Assembly: GCA_010093705.1 (NCBI GenBank)
Contig: MU006089.1
Coordinates: forward strand, 756,011-820,010
Source: Patellaria atrata CBS 101060
Lineage: Eukaryota > Ascomycota > Dothideomycetes > Patellariales > Patellariaceae
Direction: 5' to 3'
Length of the DNA stretch: 64,000 nucleotides
Under the pieces are notes generated by a model. The model had not been told where the DNA came from. It did no database searches and saw only the letters and a list, made by a program, of their open reading frames with translations. Made by a program: the position numbers and the translations under genes. Below, piece after piece: positions 9,550-20,816 of the stretch; position 1 is the stretch's first letter; every line of letters starts with the position of its first letter.

Positions 9550-12099
9550 ATGGATAGACCGAACCGCCATGTTTCATTTGAAGAAGCCCATAATGATGAA
9601 ACTGCAAAACCATCAACGGGTGACTTCTCTCTCAAGGTTGTTTGCAGGATGCGGTCAATCTCCGTGGCCATCGCTCGAGCAAACGATCATCTTTCCAATT
9701 TGCGCGTAGTTGAAGCACTCAAAATTTATACCGACGTTCTCTATTGGAAATCTCCAGGACATCCTGCAGCTTTTCTCAACAGATCTTTGTGCTACTTGCT
9801 GCTCGACTATCCTTCTCTTGCCGTTATAGACGGGTATCGCGCTCTACTTGGCGCGAGATGGACGAAACAGCAGGGCATAAGGATGGCACAATACGAACAG
9901 ATTTATGCCATGTCTAACGCTACAAAGGAGTGGAGGAGCACTCGCACGCAAGCTTGGGCTTTTGAGCCGGGTTGTTTCATTGACAGAGGAAAGGAAGGGA
10001 AACTCCCTTGGCTCGCCGGAGACCTCTGCAGTTTAACAATCCAGCCGGATCCTAGAGAAGGCAGGAAGAAGGAACTTACTCACGTTATCAACGACGTCCT
10101 TCTAAAAGCGCATTACCGCATTGCCTTGGGCCTTTGGAAATGTGGAGGTGGCGCACTGAAGAGCGCGTTAAATGTGATTGGCAGTGCTAAAGACTTCCCA
10201 TGGTGTACAGAAGAGGATATGGAGGAATTCACCGCTCTGGAAAACATGATTCTCAATCACATCGACAAATACCTGAAAGCAGACGATAATGCGAGACGGA
10301 TCGCTCTACAGCAGGGAGAACTAAAGCAAGATGCTATCGACGTCTTTGATAACCTTGGGATCCGTGGTCTTTTACGTACTCGAGCCACAAAGATTCCACG
10401 CGAACTCTATCCTTGGGATCAACGCAGTCTGAGTAAGATTGGCCTAGCCATTGAGATCAGTACAACTAAGGCGGAGATATTGCAAGACACACTGGGCTAC
10501 CGCGCCGTAGACCTAGCTCAAGGCGACCAGGCCTGTAAACTTGCATTCCAAACCGTCCGGGCCGTACCCGCAAATATACTTGTTTTCTCCGACCGCAATT
10601 ATTTTGCAGCCGCAGCTGGAGATACCAATTCGTTCTGTGATAATTGTGGAGCTTTCCTACATCCCGAGCGTACTGGGATTGACCTAGCGAGTAGAGTAGC
10701 GAAGAAGGTATTAGATTCCGGCGGTGTTTCATCAAGGGTGCGGCGTAAAATAGAAAAGATCCGTGCAATGAAGGCACAGGCTGGAGCCTTACCCGTCCCT
10801 TCCGATGGAAAAGGGCGAAACAAGGAGTCTATCACGCCAGAGTGGGATACTACGAGCGATATTGAACCCGAGGGTTTTCAAGTGTGTCCTACTTGCACTA
10901 AGGCATGGTTTTGTGGGAAGCCATGTTACGAGCAGGCCATGGCAATGTACCACAAGCATATCTGCAAATGCGGGATGGAGGAAAGGATTGAATTCAAGAT
11001 CGGTCAATACGAATGGGATGGCGTACCCTCATCGGCAGAGCAACGGGTCCAAAGCGTCCTGATGCTCAAGGTTCTCTCTCGCTCCAAGGGATCGACTGGG
11101 GAAGAAGGTCACCCGCTCGACCAGCCTTGGATCAAGCAACTCGACGGTCAACTGAACAACGCCCGCTATCTGGACTACACTGACCATCCGCGCCCCCTCC
11201 CCGACTATGATTGTCCCCCTTTTGAAGCCATCTTCCCGGACCAATTCGACCCGACGAAGCGAAGTGCCAGGTACCGCAGTCTCGCTCACAAGACGGACCC
11301 TGTCTCTGACGCCTATATCTCCTCATCCACCAATCCTCAGACATTATCCTCAGCGTCCTCCCATGCTACTGCATCAAACCGGAATACCCCGGATATGCAG
11401 CTCTGGTCCTACGACAAGAATGTCCTCATCCCTATTCAAAGCCTCCTCGACGTAGGCGGCCCGCAAATGGCCCTCGACGCTCTCAGATTCGATGGATGGG
11501 TTCTCAACACTCTCGCCGCGAAGCTCGAAAGCGCTGCTATCGTCACCTCTCACCCGCGCTTCGGGAAGCTGTACGACGAGGAGAACGAACAATTCGGGCA
11601 ATTGGTCCTGGGACCTGACCACGATGGTCCCGATACCTGGGTCGCCACTCTAAACCCCAGGGCTCACCTGGTTCCAATCGCTAAGGAGGGCGAAGAAGTC
11701 AACGTCAAGCTTGTCGAACGTGATAATATGCTCAGATGCGTCACGGTAAGGAATATCAAGAAGGGAGAGGTGCTTAGGAGAGCAGATAGTGTCACCTTCG
11801 CCTCTGAGAAAGGAGACACCGTGCTAGGGCAGGAGTTTTTGTGGTGGGGATATGATGAGTGGGTCGATGATACCGACAGTGAAATGGATATGGGAGAGGA
11901 GTATGAGTATGAGTATGAGGAAGAGTACGGTTCTGAAGGTGAGTATGAGGGTGAGGGGGAGTATGAGCCCGATACTGAGGAAGACATTCTGAGGAGGAAT
12001 GAAATCATGGAGAGTGTTGAAAAGGAGGTTGAGATGCAGGAAGCCGGTGATGCCGGAGACGAGCTCTCGGATCCTGAGGACTATACCGCGGGGGACTAG
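9550..12099 (+). CDS. TPR/MYND-finger protein, SMYD/SET-like
   Basis: An intronless 849-residue protein. The start is the first in-frame ATG (9550, context ACCATGG); upstream in-frame codons have no ATG. Residues about 40-250 are helical and TPR-like. A split zinc-finger follows: CDNCGAF near residue 362 and CPTCTKAWFCGKPC near 445, ending YHKHIC, the MYND ligand pattern with about 80 residues inserted. Around residue 700 the text NPRAHLVPI...VRNIKKGEVL resembles the end of a SET domain in SMYD-type proteins, but the Asn-His core is not obvious, so methyltransferase activity is doubtful. The last 75 residues are strongly acidic (Glu/Tyr/Asp repeats). A putative protein-interaction or histone-methyltransferase-like factor; the exact role is unknown. 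Confidence 0.75.
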   Translation: MDRPNRHVSFEEAHNDETAKPSTGDFSLKVVCRMRSISVAIARANDHLSNLRVVEALKIYTDVLYWKSPGHPAAFLNRSLCYLLLDYPSLAVIDGYRALLGARWTKQQGIRMAQYEQIYAMSNATKEWRSTRTQAWAFEPGCFIDRGKEGKLPWLAGDLCSLTIQPDPREGRKKELTHVINDVLLKAHYRIALGLWKCGGGALKSALNVIGSAKDFPWCTEEDMEEFTALENMILNHIDKYLKADDNARRIALQQGELKQDAIDVFDNLGIRGLLRTRATKIPRELYPWDQRSLSKIGLAIEISTTKAEILQDTLGYRAVDLAQGDQACKLAFQTVRAVPANILVFSDRNYFAAAAGDTNSFCDNCGAFLHPERTGIDLASRVAKKVLDSGGVSSRVRRKIEKIRAMKAQAGALPVPSDGKGRNKESITPEWDTTSDIEPEGFQVCPTCTKAWFCGKPCYEQAMAMYHKHICKCGMEERIEFKIGQYEWDGVPSSAEQRVQSVLMLKVLSRSKGSTGEEGHPLDQPWIKQLDGQLNNARYLDYTDHPRPLPDYDCPPFEAIFPDQFDPTKRSARYRSLAHKTDPVSDAYISSSTNPQTLSSASSHATASNRNTPDMQLWSYDKNVLIPIQSLLDVGGPQMALDALRFDGWVLNTLAAKLESAAIVTSHPRFGKLYDEENEQFGQLVLGPDHDGPDTWVATLNPRAHLVPIAKEGEEVNVKLVERDNMLRCVTVRNIKKGEVLRRADSVTFASEKGDTVLGQEFLWWGYDEWVDDTDSEMDMGEEYEYEYEEEYGSEGEYEGEGEYEPDTEEDILRRNEIMESVEKEVEMQEAGDAGDELSDPEDYTAGD

Positions 12100-12962
12100 G
12101 TTTGAGCCTTCCTTTGGCCGTTTGATATTCGCAGCATTGTCTGGCCAGCGTTCTGGAATTAAACGGGGTAGCAGATACCTTGATTGGCGTTCTGGGAGTC
12201 AGCGTGGTCTTCGATGTTGGTTCTTGTACTATTACATACTTTGTATGGGAACTTAAACGATTGAATTGGCTGGAACTGACTTATCGTGCTTTGCTTGAGT
12301 ACGATGCGATACCTCTATTGTACATCTCCCTTACCATGGCGGGTCGCTGCGCTCTGTATATTCGCTGGACAACTACTGCATAGCCAACTAAGCACAACAA
12401 ACTCCCTGCACGCCTCCTTTCCACATCGTCTAACAACCTCCTCACTTTTACACATCCGACGTAACTAGTGGCAGACTACCTTGGTTTGGAGGTATATGCT
12501 TCGCATATCGTTCGTCATATGCAACAATACAGAGGTTCGACGAAAGATATCAAATCGCCTATTCGGGAACAGCGTTACTGATTCACGGTTAATATTAGGT
12601 ATATACACTCTAATACTTCACTCATCTCCACGCTTCCCCTTCTGCTATTCTTTATTTTCTCTACTATTGTTTACTTCGTCCTCCCTTCCTGCTCTTTTCC
12701 CCTCTCCCCTATCCCTCCTGCACGATATGCAGTACCCCGGCACACGAGCACAGCGACGAAGCACATAAAACGCATTGGATGAAGGGATGATATAACAAAT
12801 TTTATTTGTATAGACAAAAAAAAAGAAAGACTCCATAAGAACAGAAAACCAAAGTTACCCTAGAACACGATAGATACAAGGTTTATTTCCCCATCTTACA
12901 CCCACTTCACCCTCCCCCAACCCTACCAAATCTAAAAGCATAACACATCACCCTGAAACCCT
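12100..12962. other. Convergent intergenic region
   Basis: 3' regions of the MYND-protein gene (+) and the SDHB gene (-). No gene is supported. There is a C/T-rich stretch near 12,640-12,720. Confidence 0.5.
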
Positions 12963-14017
12963 CTACCCAGTAACAGCCAACCCCTTCTTAATCTCCGCAA
13001 TCGCCTTCGCCGGATTTAACCCCTTCGGACACACCCGGGAACAATTTAGGATGGTGTGGCATCTGTACAAACTCATGCTATTGTTGAGGGCATCGTAGCG
13101 GTGTGCGGTCTTCTCGTCACGGGAGTCCGCGATCCAGCGGTACGATTGCAGGAGAACGGCGGGACCGAGATATTCTTCGGCGTTCCACCAGTAGGACGGA
13201 CACGAAGTGGAACAGCAGGCGCAGAGGATGCATTCGTAGAGGCCGTCGAGTTTCTTGCGGTCGGCTTTTGATTGGCGGTATTCGCGGCCCTGTAATTTTG
13301 TTAGTTCATGTGGTGGAGGGAAGTATTAGGGACATGTACATCTGGCGGTGGTGTATCTCGTTGGAGGTAGGGTTTGATGGAGCGGTATTGTTTGTAAAAT
13401 TGGGTTAAGTCGGGTACGAGATCCTTGACGACGTAGGTGTGCGGAAGGGGATAGACTCGTGATTCTTTAGCTGTGTCTGTCGGAATACGACCTGTAATTC
13501 CCAGATTTGTCAGTCAATTGCCCGTTTATACCTGGATTGAAGAAGTCCGTACATAGACACGCTAAAGTATTGACACCGTCAATGTTCATCGCACAACTCC
13601 CACAGATACCCTCTCTGCAACTTCGCCTGAAAGTCAATGTCGGATCCACCTCATTCTTAATCCTAATTAGAGCATCCAAGTACATGGGCCCCGTCTTGTT
13701 CAAATCCAAAGTGTATGACTGCATCCTCGGCTTCTGGTCCGGGTGATCTGGATCCCATCTGTAGATATGGAAGGTTTTAATCTTCGAGTCCTTATCTGGA
13801 GCTGGCTCCTTGACCGTCGAAGTCTTCTTCTCTGACACCAGTTCGCTGCTCGCGGAGATCTTTTCGGTTGTAGCTGCGATGGGTTCGACGGAGGCAAAGC
13901 CTCTTCTCCATACGGCCGGAGTAACTGCTTGCAATTAGGATTGTTATGGCATCAATGCGATTGATACGTACATCTTGCGGCATTTGCGAGCCGTGTGCAG
14001 GTGCGTAAAGAGGCCAT
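12963..14017 (-). CDS. sdhB: Succinate dehydrogenase iron-sulfur subunit
   Basis: Mitochondrial complex II subunit carrying electrons from the flavoprotein to ubiquinone through three Fe-S clusters. Exons 14017-13972, 13927-13532, 13491-13340 and 13289-12963 encode 306 residues. The N-terminus ([16 protein letters not shown]...WRRGFAS) is a typical matrix presequence. The [2Fe-2S] ligands lie in CREGICGSC with the later Cys in TLACLC; the [4Fe-4S] and [3Fe-4S] ligands lie in [16 protein letters not shown] and [17 protein letters not shown]. The Pro, Asn and His positions known for SDHI fungicide resistance (CPSYWWN, CHTILN) carry the usual sensitive residues. Introns are 44, 40 and 50 bases. 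The length is normal for fungi. The 5' region contains one copy of a dispersed repeat. Confidence 0.97.
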
Positions 14018-15327
14018 GATTGTGTGGTGTTTGGTGGCGTCGTTAGATTGAGGGGAGAGTTGTGGTTACAAGATGGCGATGAGGTCGATAAATTCGCCAA
14101 GATTATAAAACGGCCCATCCGAGGTTGCTTTGTGTCCGACCAATCAGAGGGAATGAATTAGTAGCCTTTGTTACTTGACGGTTCAGCATTCGCCCGATAT
14201 CATCCGCACGATAATTTTTTTTGGTTTTCATTTAATATGGAGTAAGAGAGCAATTAATCTTGTAAAATCGCGACAAAAAATCTCGAAGATCTATGTGCGA
14301 TACAATGATTTCGGATAAGAACTAGTGAAGTTCGAAAAGTATTGCAGTAAACACGAACGACCGGACGGGATCACGGGAAAGTCGTGTGAATGCACGAGCT
14401 ATCCGAAATCTTGGCACAAGTAAGATATTGATATATAGATGCATGCTCCAATCTTCCCTTTAAACAAGACCTTCCATTTACTCTATGATATAAAAGGAAA
14501 ATATTAATTCAATACACTACATCATTTACTTCCCTCTAGATCCTTTGAGCTTTTCCTAGTACGGGTTTGAAGCCGCAGGGACATAAGATAACCTATAACT
14601 GTTGAAGGGATTTCTTAGTAAAGGTAGCAGAGAATAGGGTCAAGGGAACCGGTTACTACTACATACGAATATTCTACATATATTTAAATTATAAGGAATG
14701 CTCTCGATTTCAAGGACATATCTCAGCCCATCTGCTTGGTAACTATGCACGTGCTAAGGAGATAGTTCGACAGAAGAAGGGGCGGATTTCAGGGATGGAT
14801 CTAGGTTCTGAGAACCGAGGGCCAGGCTACCGGATTTAAAATGTCTAGAATAATTTGAATAAGAAGGTCGGAGTAGAAATGATATTAGGACCTAAGGGAT
14901 CATTATAATCATAGTCGCCACGATCGCGGAGACCAGATCAGATAGCGAGCGGGACCTCCTTGGACCCTGATATCGTCACATTTCCTCCCACCAGTTCCAC
15001 AATTGGAACTCTCAAAAATCTATCACAAATATCTCACAGCTCTAAGAAACTGATCTCACCTCCTATGAAGGTGAATATCTAATGTATTTCGTGCATATAT
15101 GAGTGATATCTCACAATTCAACAACTGGCTTTCCAGATTAGGAAGCTCCTTATCGATTGATCCTCCCGCAAGCCTCATTTGACAAACAACACCTCAGGCG
15201 CGCCACAGACCGGACGAACATCCTACCGCATTCCTCTTTGCGCAAAAGGATAAAACTCCAGCAATTCCTCATACTTCTACAAACCCATATCCAAACCCTT
15301 CGCGCAAACAGTCCTACCACCGCAACA
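14018..15327. other. Divergent intergenic region, sdhB/shr3
   Basis: The 1.3 kb between the divergent SDHB and SHR3 genes holds both promoters and a single copy of a dispersed repeat (about 14,238-14,430). No coding region is supported. The middle part is AT-rich. Confidence 0.5.
14238..14430 (+). repeat. Dispersed repeat copy D
   Basis: This segment shares ordered blocks with the three tandem units at 32.3-32.95 kb: GAGCAATTAAT, CTCGAAGAT then ATGTGCGATA, then GGATAAGAA, and at the end GCACGAGC followed by GAAATCTTGGCA. The block order is the same and the strand is the same. The copies are clearly diverged from each other by base changes and small indels. No open reading frame or terminal inverted repeat is evident. 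Confidence 0.6.
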
Positions 15328-15998
15328 ATGGCCGGGGGAACAGGTTCATTCGCAACCTTCCTAATCATAGGCCGTTCGTCTCCTCCCCAACGCAGCGCCA
15401 GCAAACCAAGATACTAACCCAGCACCCAGCAACATGTTTCTTCCTCGGGATCCTCTTCTCCTCCTTCCCCTACGACTACAACGTCCTCTGGACCACGCCG
15501 CCGGACCGCGAACCCTACTTCCAGCTGCTGGAGAACCACCTTCGATTCCTGCACGCGTCGCCCCCGCTCATCAGCCGCATCCTGCACATCGCCATCGGCA
15601 CCGGCATCCTCGGCTTCCTCATCAAGCTCTACAAGCCCAGCGAGGCTAACATGCTCTTCGACGGCGCCAGCCTCGTCCTCTACATGGTCGGCATCACCGT
15701 ATACATCGCGAACATCGTCAAGGGTCTCAGACTCGTGACTAGTGGAACGTATGGCGCGCAGGAGTTGGTGGAGGGCGAGATCGTTGCTAGCGGCGAGAAC
15801 GGTGAGCCCGAGTTTATTAATAGGGAGGATAGTTTGAGGGTCCTTGCGGCTAGTAATACTATCTTGGCGCTTGTGTTGATTGGCGTGTTGATCTTGCAGG
15901 CCGGTCAGTGGTATGCGCAGCGGAAGGAACAGGCCGAGATTGCGGAGATTGAGAAGGCGGCGCAGGAGAAAAAGGAGAGGGGGAAGAAGAAGCAATGA
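15328..15998 (+). CDS. shr3: SHR3-type ER packaging chaperone
   Basis: ER membrane chaperone that helps amino-acid permeases fold and leave the ER. Exons 15328-15373 and 15430-15998 give 204 residues. The 56-base intron starts GTTCGT and has a perfect TACTAAC branch site. Joining gives FLIIGPTCFFLGILF then SSFPYDYNVLW, the family's N-terminal signature. Four hydrophobic segments follow (about residues 10-30, 60-80, 95-115, 155-175), and the tail is a charged Lys/Glu-rich helix ending KKERGKKKQ, as in the cytosolic tail of Shr3/Psh3. The length is close to that of the yeast protein. Strongly GC-biased codon use in the first half suggests good expression. Confidence 0.9.
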
Positions 15999-17081
15999 GC
16001 ATGGGATGGGGGTTAATGGGTTGGGTTCGGTGGGTGTCGTTGGTGGTTGGGATGGTGATATACGTCTGGGATCCGGTCAATGTGGAATTATGCTCGCTTG
16101 GTGATGATTGCATGGGAAACTGCATGTATTCTCTATGTGTGATCGTACCTTATTTTTTTTTCTCGATTATGAAAAGTGTATACTTGTGTGCCATAATATG
16201 CTATCTTTACGTCTAACCTTATCTCACCGTGTTGTGGATATTTTATATCAGGTTGAGTCATCATGTCTGTTCGTCGATCTATCCTATAAACAAAAAGTGA
16301 GGTCGAAAACGACGGCTACGACTAACACAAAATCACAACCCAAATTCCACATGTTCTCCCTAGCCCATAACCAATTGAAGATGAAATATGAAACTGAATT
16401 AGAAGCTCAACACCCTCATCAGTTCTAGCCAAGGGTAGAGGAGCAGGTTTTATTGAGCAGTATCCCAATGTTATGCTATAGAACAGCTGAGATAGAAGAG
16501 AAGAAAATATATACTTAAGAGGGTGACTGAAAGAAACTGAGATATTGGGACCTGGTTCTTGCTAAGCCGATTTCGGAGTTAATAATCCTTGAATAACACT
16601 CTATGACGAGATGAAAGATTTAAAATAAACCGTGGCATGGGATGCTGAGTCTTAATAGTAAGCTGACTCTTCGTATTACCCAAGATGATCAAAGAGATTA
16701 GTGAGTTGCAAATATCTACCATGAATGGGTCTAATTTCGGGGTATCTATATCTCTCTTCATAACTGCAGTCGAGCACCTGTAAACTCCTTTTTGTCGTTC
16801 TCCAGACTCTAAGATTGCTCGGTAATCTCCAATCCCATTGAAATCTCGTGGAGTAAGGTGAATAACAGGTAATGATTAAATAGTACAGCCCAAAGTAACG
16901 CCTTCCAGGAGAATGTGGAAGTAAAGATCCTACCTAAAGCAGCCTACTATAGGATAGAGCGTCATCCGAACGCTTCAGTGATATGTGAGAGTATTTCTAG
17001 GACTATATATCTGCCCGTCTACCCGGTCTAACCCACAATGGTATAAATTGAGACGGTAAACTCTCCGGCTCAGATTCCCCA
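15999..17081. other. Convergent intergenic region
   Basis: 3' ends of SHR3 (+) and the thioesterase gene (-). Only short open frames; no gene is supported. Confidence 0.5.
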
Positions 17082-18203
17082 TTAAATCTTCGGTCCTCCT
17101 TCCCGCTTTAGTTTGCTCCTCTGCGCCAAATTCCTAGAAGCGGAGACAGCGAGACAGACATGGTGGCTCAGCGCAACAAGCTCGTTATCCTCATCCATGA
17201 TGATAACCTCCAGATCGTATCTTCCATTCTTGATATGCTTCGCGCTGACCCGGACAAACAGATAATCGACACCCTCAGCCGGTAAAGATTTCTTCACGTC
17301 CAAATTCATCAATAAGGTCGGATACCAGAACGTCTCTGCTTTTGTGGAGGCGGTGTTGTCAAGGATCTGAGGCCACATGTCGGCAAAGAAAGCTACATCC
17401 TCGTTGATGATCTTTTCTCCAGACCTGAAACCTATCCACTGGTCGGCGAGCAGGGGTCCCGCTTGGCCAGCTCGCGGAAGGAAGCCTTTGACATTATTGG
17501 TAGCTTTTCTGAAATCCGCAAATGGAAGCACTGGCACTTCCCACAACGGATCGTTTCCAGCCTTGAGAGCAGTTACGTCCGTACTCGGCGGTACGGGGTG
17601 GAGCTTCCATTGGGTGTCAACGGTAATTCCAATCTCTGTGTTGAGGTTTGATTGGGTAATATAGCCAACGATCTCTTCTCTGTCGTCCTGGGTGAGGGTG
17701 ACGTGAACGATACTAGATTGCCTGCCCAGCTTTGTGTCTTTGATGACAAATGTTGCTGGGCCAACTTGTGTGCGGCGGAGAAATTCGAGGTGTAATGCTA
17801 TCGTATGAGGCTGATTTTGATTTGATAGTGTCGTTGAGAAGTGTAACGACACAACACGCATGATATATGCGGTAACATAGCCACCATGAGGAACTACTCC
17901 AGTATTAGTATGGACATTATTTCATAAAACTATGTTCGTCAACCTGATATGATGGAAGTGAGGTAGCTCATTTAAGTGGTATCATCAAACTGAAGCTAGA
18001 TCTTAGGATAATGGTCTCCCTTTGATCTTCAGGTTAAAACGGTAAAGGATTTGTATACACAGCGATTCCAAATGAAGCTAAGTTTAGAAAGAAATTATTT
18101 ATGCTTTATTACCTGAGCCAATACACCAGCTAGTTTCAAAGTTGCCAGTATATGTGTGGGAGTCAAGAGCCTGTATAGGACTACTCCCCGATATGGAAGC
18201 CAT
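17082..18203 (-). CDS. Hotdog-fold acyl-CoA thioesterase-like protein
   Basis: Likely hydrolyses acyl-CoA to free acid and CoA. Exons 18203-18113 and 17893-17082 join to 300 residues; the 219-base intron has an ACTAAT branch-like site near its 3' end. The splice creates ETSWCIGSVPHGGYVTAYIM, the start of a TesB-like N-terminal hotdog domain, followed by LEFLRRTQVGPATFVIKDTKLGRQ, typical for this fungal family. A second hotdog half lies in about residues 160-300 (ADMWPQILDN, ...DLEVIIMDED...). The C-terminus GGPKI is not a clear peroxisomal signal. It is divergent to the acyl-CoA ligase gene with 478 bases between the starts, which argues for a shared acyl-CoA pathway. Confidence 0.8.
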
Positions 18204-18681
18204 GCTGGGCGGGAAAGTATAGTTGTAAAGCAATAGGTGAGGAATAGTTCGACTTATCTTGATCTGAAAGACAATTGTCTCCATATGTAGTCGAAGAGAT
18301 TCAAGCTTGCTCAACCGAGGTTTTACAAGTTAAGTAGTTATATGCGAGAGGCCGATCCATTTTTGACGAGGGCGGAGGCGGGGTACCAGGTCGGCGGTTG
18401 TTGAAGTTCGGCGCAAAAATCATTTCCCGAGCCCCGAGCCGCGGTATCTTCCAAGACTGAGGACAAGCTCGCCGTCATTTGCAGTAATAACCCTGGTGAC
18501 TCTATCGCCGCAGTCCTATCATTAACAAATAACTTCTTCGCAGGTGCAGTTCAATTGATGCTTCTGATAATTTCGATTGTATAGGTTGAATATCAAGAAA
18601 ACTCACCCAGAGTCTAGGATTGTTTCTGGGTCTGCATATTCGCAAATGGAATAGGATATATTTTCCTTACTTTCGTACATC
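18204..18681. promoter_or_regulatory. Divergent promoter, thioesterase/CoA ligase
   Basis: 478 bases separate the two starts. A CCGAGG hexamer sits at 18315-18320; this is the core bound by FarA/FarB/CTF1-type regulators of fatty-acid genes in filamentous fungi. Only one full copy was seen, so regulation by fatty acids is an inference. Confidence 0.45.
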
Positions 18682-20474
18682 ATGCCGGTGGAGTCGCCGT
18701 ATCCCTCGTTCGAGGTTCCTGATATCGATATTTGGACTTTTTTGTTCGAGAACAACAACAGAGAATATCCGGATGACAAAGTGATTTACATTGACTCCGT
18801 CACTAAACGGTCCTACAGTTACGCTCAGGTTAAAGAGACTGCGATCACTTTTGGAACCGGCCTCAAAGCTCTTTTCTCGTGGCGAAAAGGCGATGTTCTT
18901 GCGCTATATACACCAAACAGCATCGATACTCCTGCTGTAACATGGGGAACTCACTGGGCTGGCGGTGTCCTGTCGCCGGCGAACCCGGGCTATACTGCTG
19001 AGGAATTGGCATATCAGCTGAAGGACTCAGGCGCTAAGGCACTTATTACTCAATTACCGTTTCTTACAACGGCGAGACAGGCTGCTCGAATGGTAGGCCT
19101 AGGTGATGACCGGATTATACTCATTGGAGACCAGCGAGATCCTACCGGAGCGATCAAACACTTCACTAGTATCAGGAACATATCCGGAGCGACCAGATAC
19201 AGGAGGACGAAGGTAAAGGAACCGAAAGAGGACCTGGCATTCCTGGTCTATTCGAGTGGAACAACGGGAAAGCCGAAAGGGGTCATGCTTACCCATGGCA
19301 ATATTGTTGCCAACATTATGATGATTGCAGTCACTGAAGGGACAAATGTGAGTTGGAAAGGCGGACAAGACGGCAAAGGAGATAAGATTCTAGCTTTCTT
19401 ACCTTTCTTCCACATATATGGTAAGCGTACTTTTGGTCTCCGTGCTCTGTTGCTAACAATTACAGGGCTTACCTGCTTGATTCATCTAGCTTTACATCAT
19501 GGAACCACATTGGTCGTTATGGCTAAGTTTGACATAGAAAGCTGGTGCAGAATTGTGCAAGACTTCAAGATAACGTTCTGTTATGTCGTTCCGCCGGTAG
19601 TCCTTCTTTTGAGTAAACATCCGGTAGGAGAAAACTATGACTTGTCTTCGATCAGAATGATGAATTCTGGAGCGGCTCCTCTGACAAAGGAGGTTGTGGG
19701 TGCAGTCTACGATCGACTAAAGCTGAAGGTAAAGCAAGGCTATGGGCTATCTGAAACTAGTCCAACAACACATACGCAAGTAAGCTAACACTTCATTCTA
19801 TGTCGACAGTATCCAAAACTTGGGTGACTAACAGAATACAGTCATGGGACGATTGGGATAATCATGTTGGCTCTGTGGGGAAGCTTCTTCCTTTACAAAC
19901 GGCTAAATACATGTCTCCTGAAGAGAAAGAGGTTCCTGTCGGCGAGACCGGGGAATTGTGGATTCGAGGACCAAATGTGTTCAAAGGCTACCTGAACAAT
20001 CCAGAAGGGACCAGAAACGCACTGACTGACGACGGATTCTTCAAGACAGGTGATGTCGGCCATCAAGATGCCGAAGGGAATTTTTACATCACTGATCGAG
20101 TGAAAGAGTTGATAAAGTACAAAGGATTCCAAGTAGCTCCCGCGGAACTCGAAGGATTGCTAACCAGTAATCCCGCTGTCAATGATGCGGCGGTAGTAGG
20201 TATATACAAGGAAGAACAAGCTACAGAAGTACCTATAGCTTTCATAGTACCTGCACAAGGTATCGAAAGGACCCCAGAGGCCGCACAGAAGATTATCTCG
20301 TGGTTAGAGAAGAGAGTAGCGAACCATAAGAGATTGAGGGGTGGAGTCAAGTTTGTTGACGAGATTCCAAAAGCTGCATCGGGAAAGATCCTTCGCCGGT
20401 TGTTACGAACTCAAGTCGAGCAAGAAATGCAGGCACTTCTGGCCAAAGATACTGTTATCAAGGCCAAGTTATAG
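18682..20474 (+). CDS. Peroxisomal 4CL-like acyl-CoA ligase
   Basis: Adenylate-forming enzyme: activates a carboxylic acid with ATP and transfers it to CoA. Exons 18682-19420, 19466-19779 and 19842-20474 give 561 residues. Core motifs are intact: YSSGTTGKPKGVMLTH (phosphate loop), YGLSETS, TGDVG, DRVKELIKYKGFQV (hinge) and PKAASGKILRR with the catalytic lysine. The last three residues are AKL, a type-1 peroxisomal targeting signal. The overall pattern is that of 4-coumarate-CoA ligase-like enzymes, which in fungi often act on fatty, aryl or jasmonate-like acids; the substrate cannot be read from sequence. It is divergent to a thioesterase gene, suggesting a paired acyl activation/deactivation role. 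Confidence 0.92.
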
Positions 20475-20816
20475 CTCTCCAGATGTGATCTTCTCTATCT
20501 ATCTCATCCCGCGACCTACTCGAACTACTGAAATCAGGGAATTATTGTACCGAGATTTCGTAGTATCTTTTCCCCTCTCTTTCACATTATACGACATGTT
20601 GGTCTTGCGGTCTCTTGTTCGGGTTACTCAGATTCTTTCCTCTCACAAGACGAATCCCAAGTTTCTGATACAATAAAGTTTGCTTGGGTCACTGAATGAT
20701 AATGACTACGTAAACATAGTCTGCAAACAAAATATCGACGACGGTGATCTGTGACTGGGAGAATCTATACGGTGATCAAGCTAGGAGGACTTTTATATAA
20801 CAATTCGAGATGGGGA
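20475..20816. other. Convergent intergenic region
   Basis: 3' regions of the CoA ligase (+) and the THOC5-like gene (-). Nothing else seen. Confidence 0.5.

Noticed and set aside
15414-15995. 193-codon minus-strand frame
   Set aside because: Antisense shadow of SHR3 caused by GC-rich codon use.
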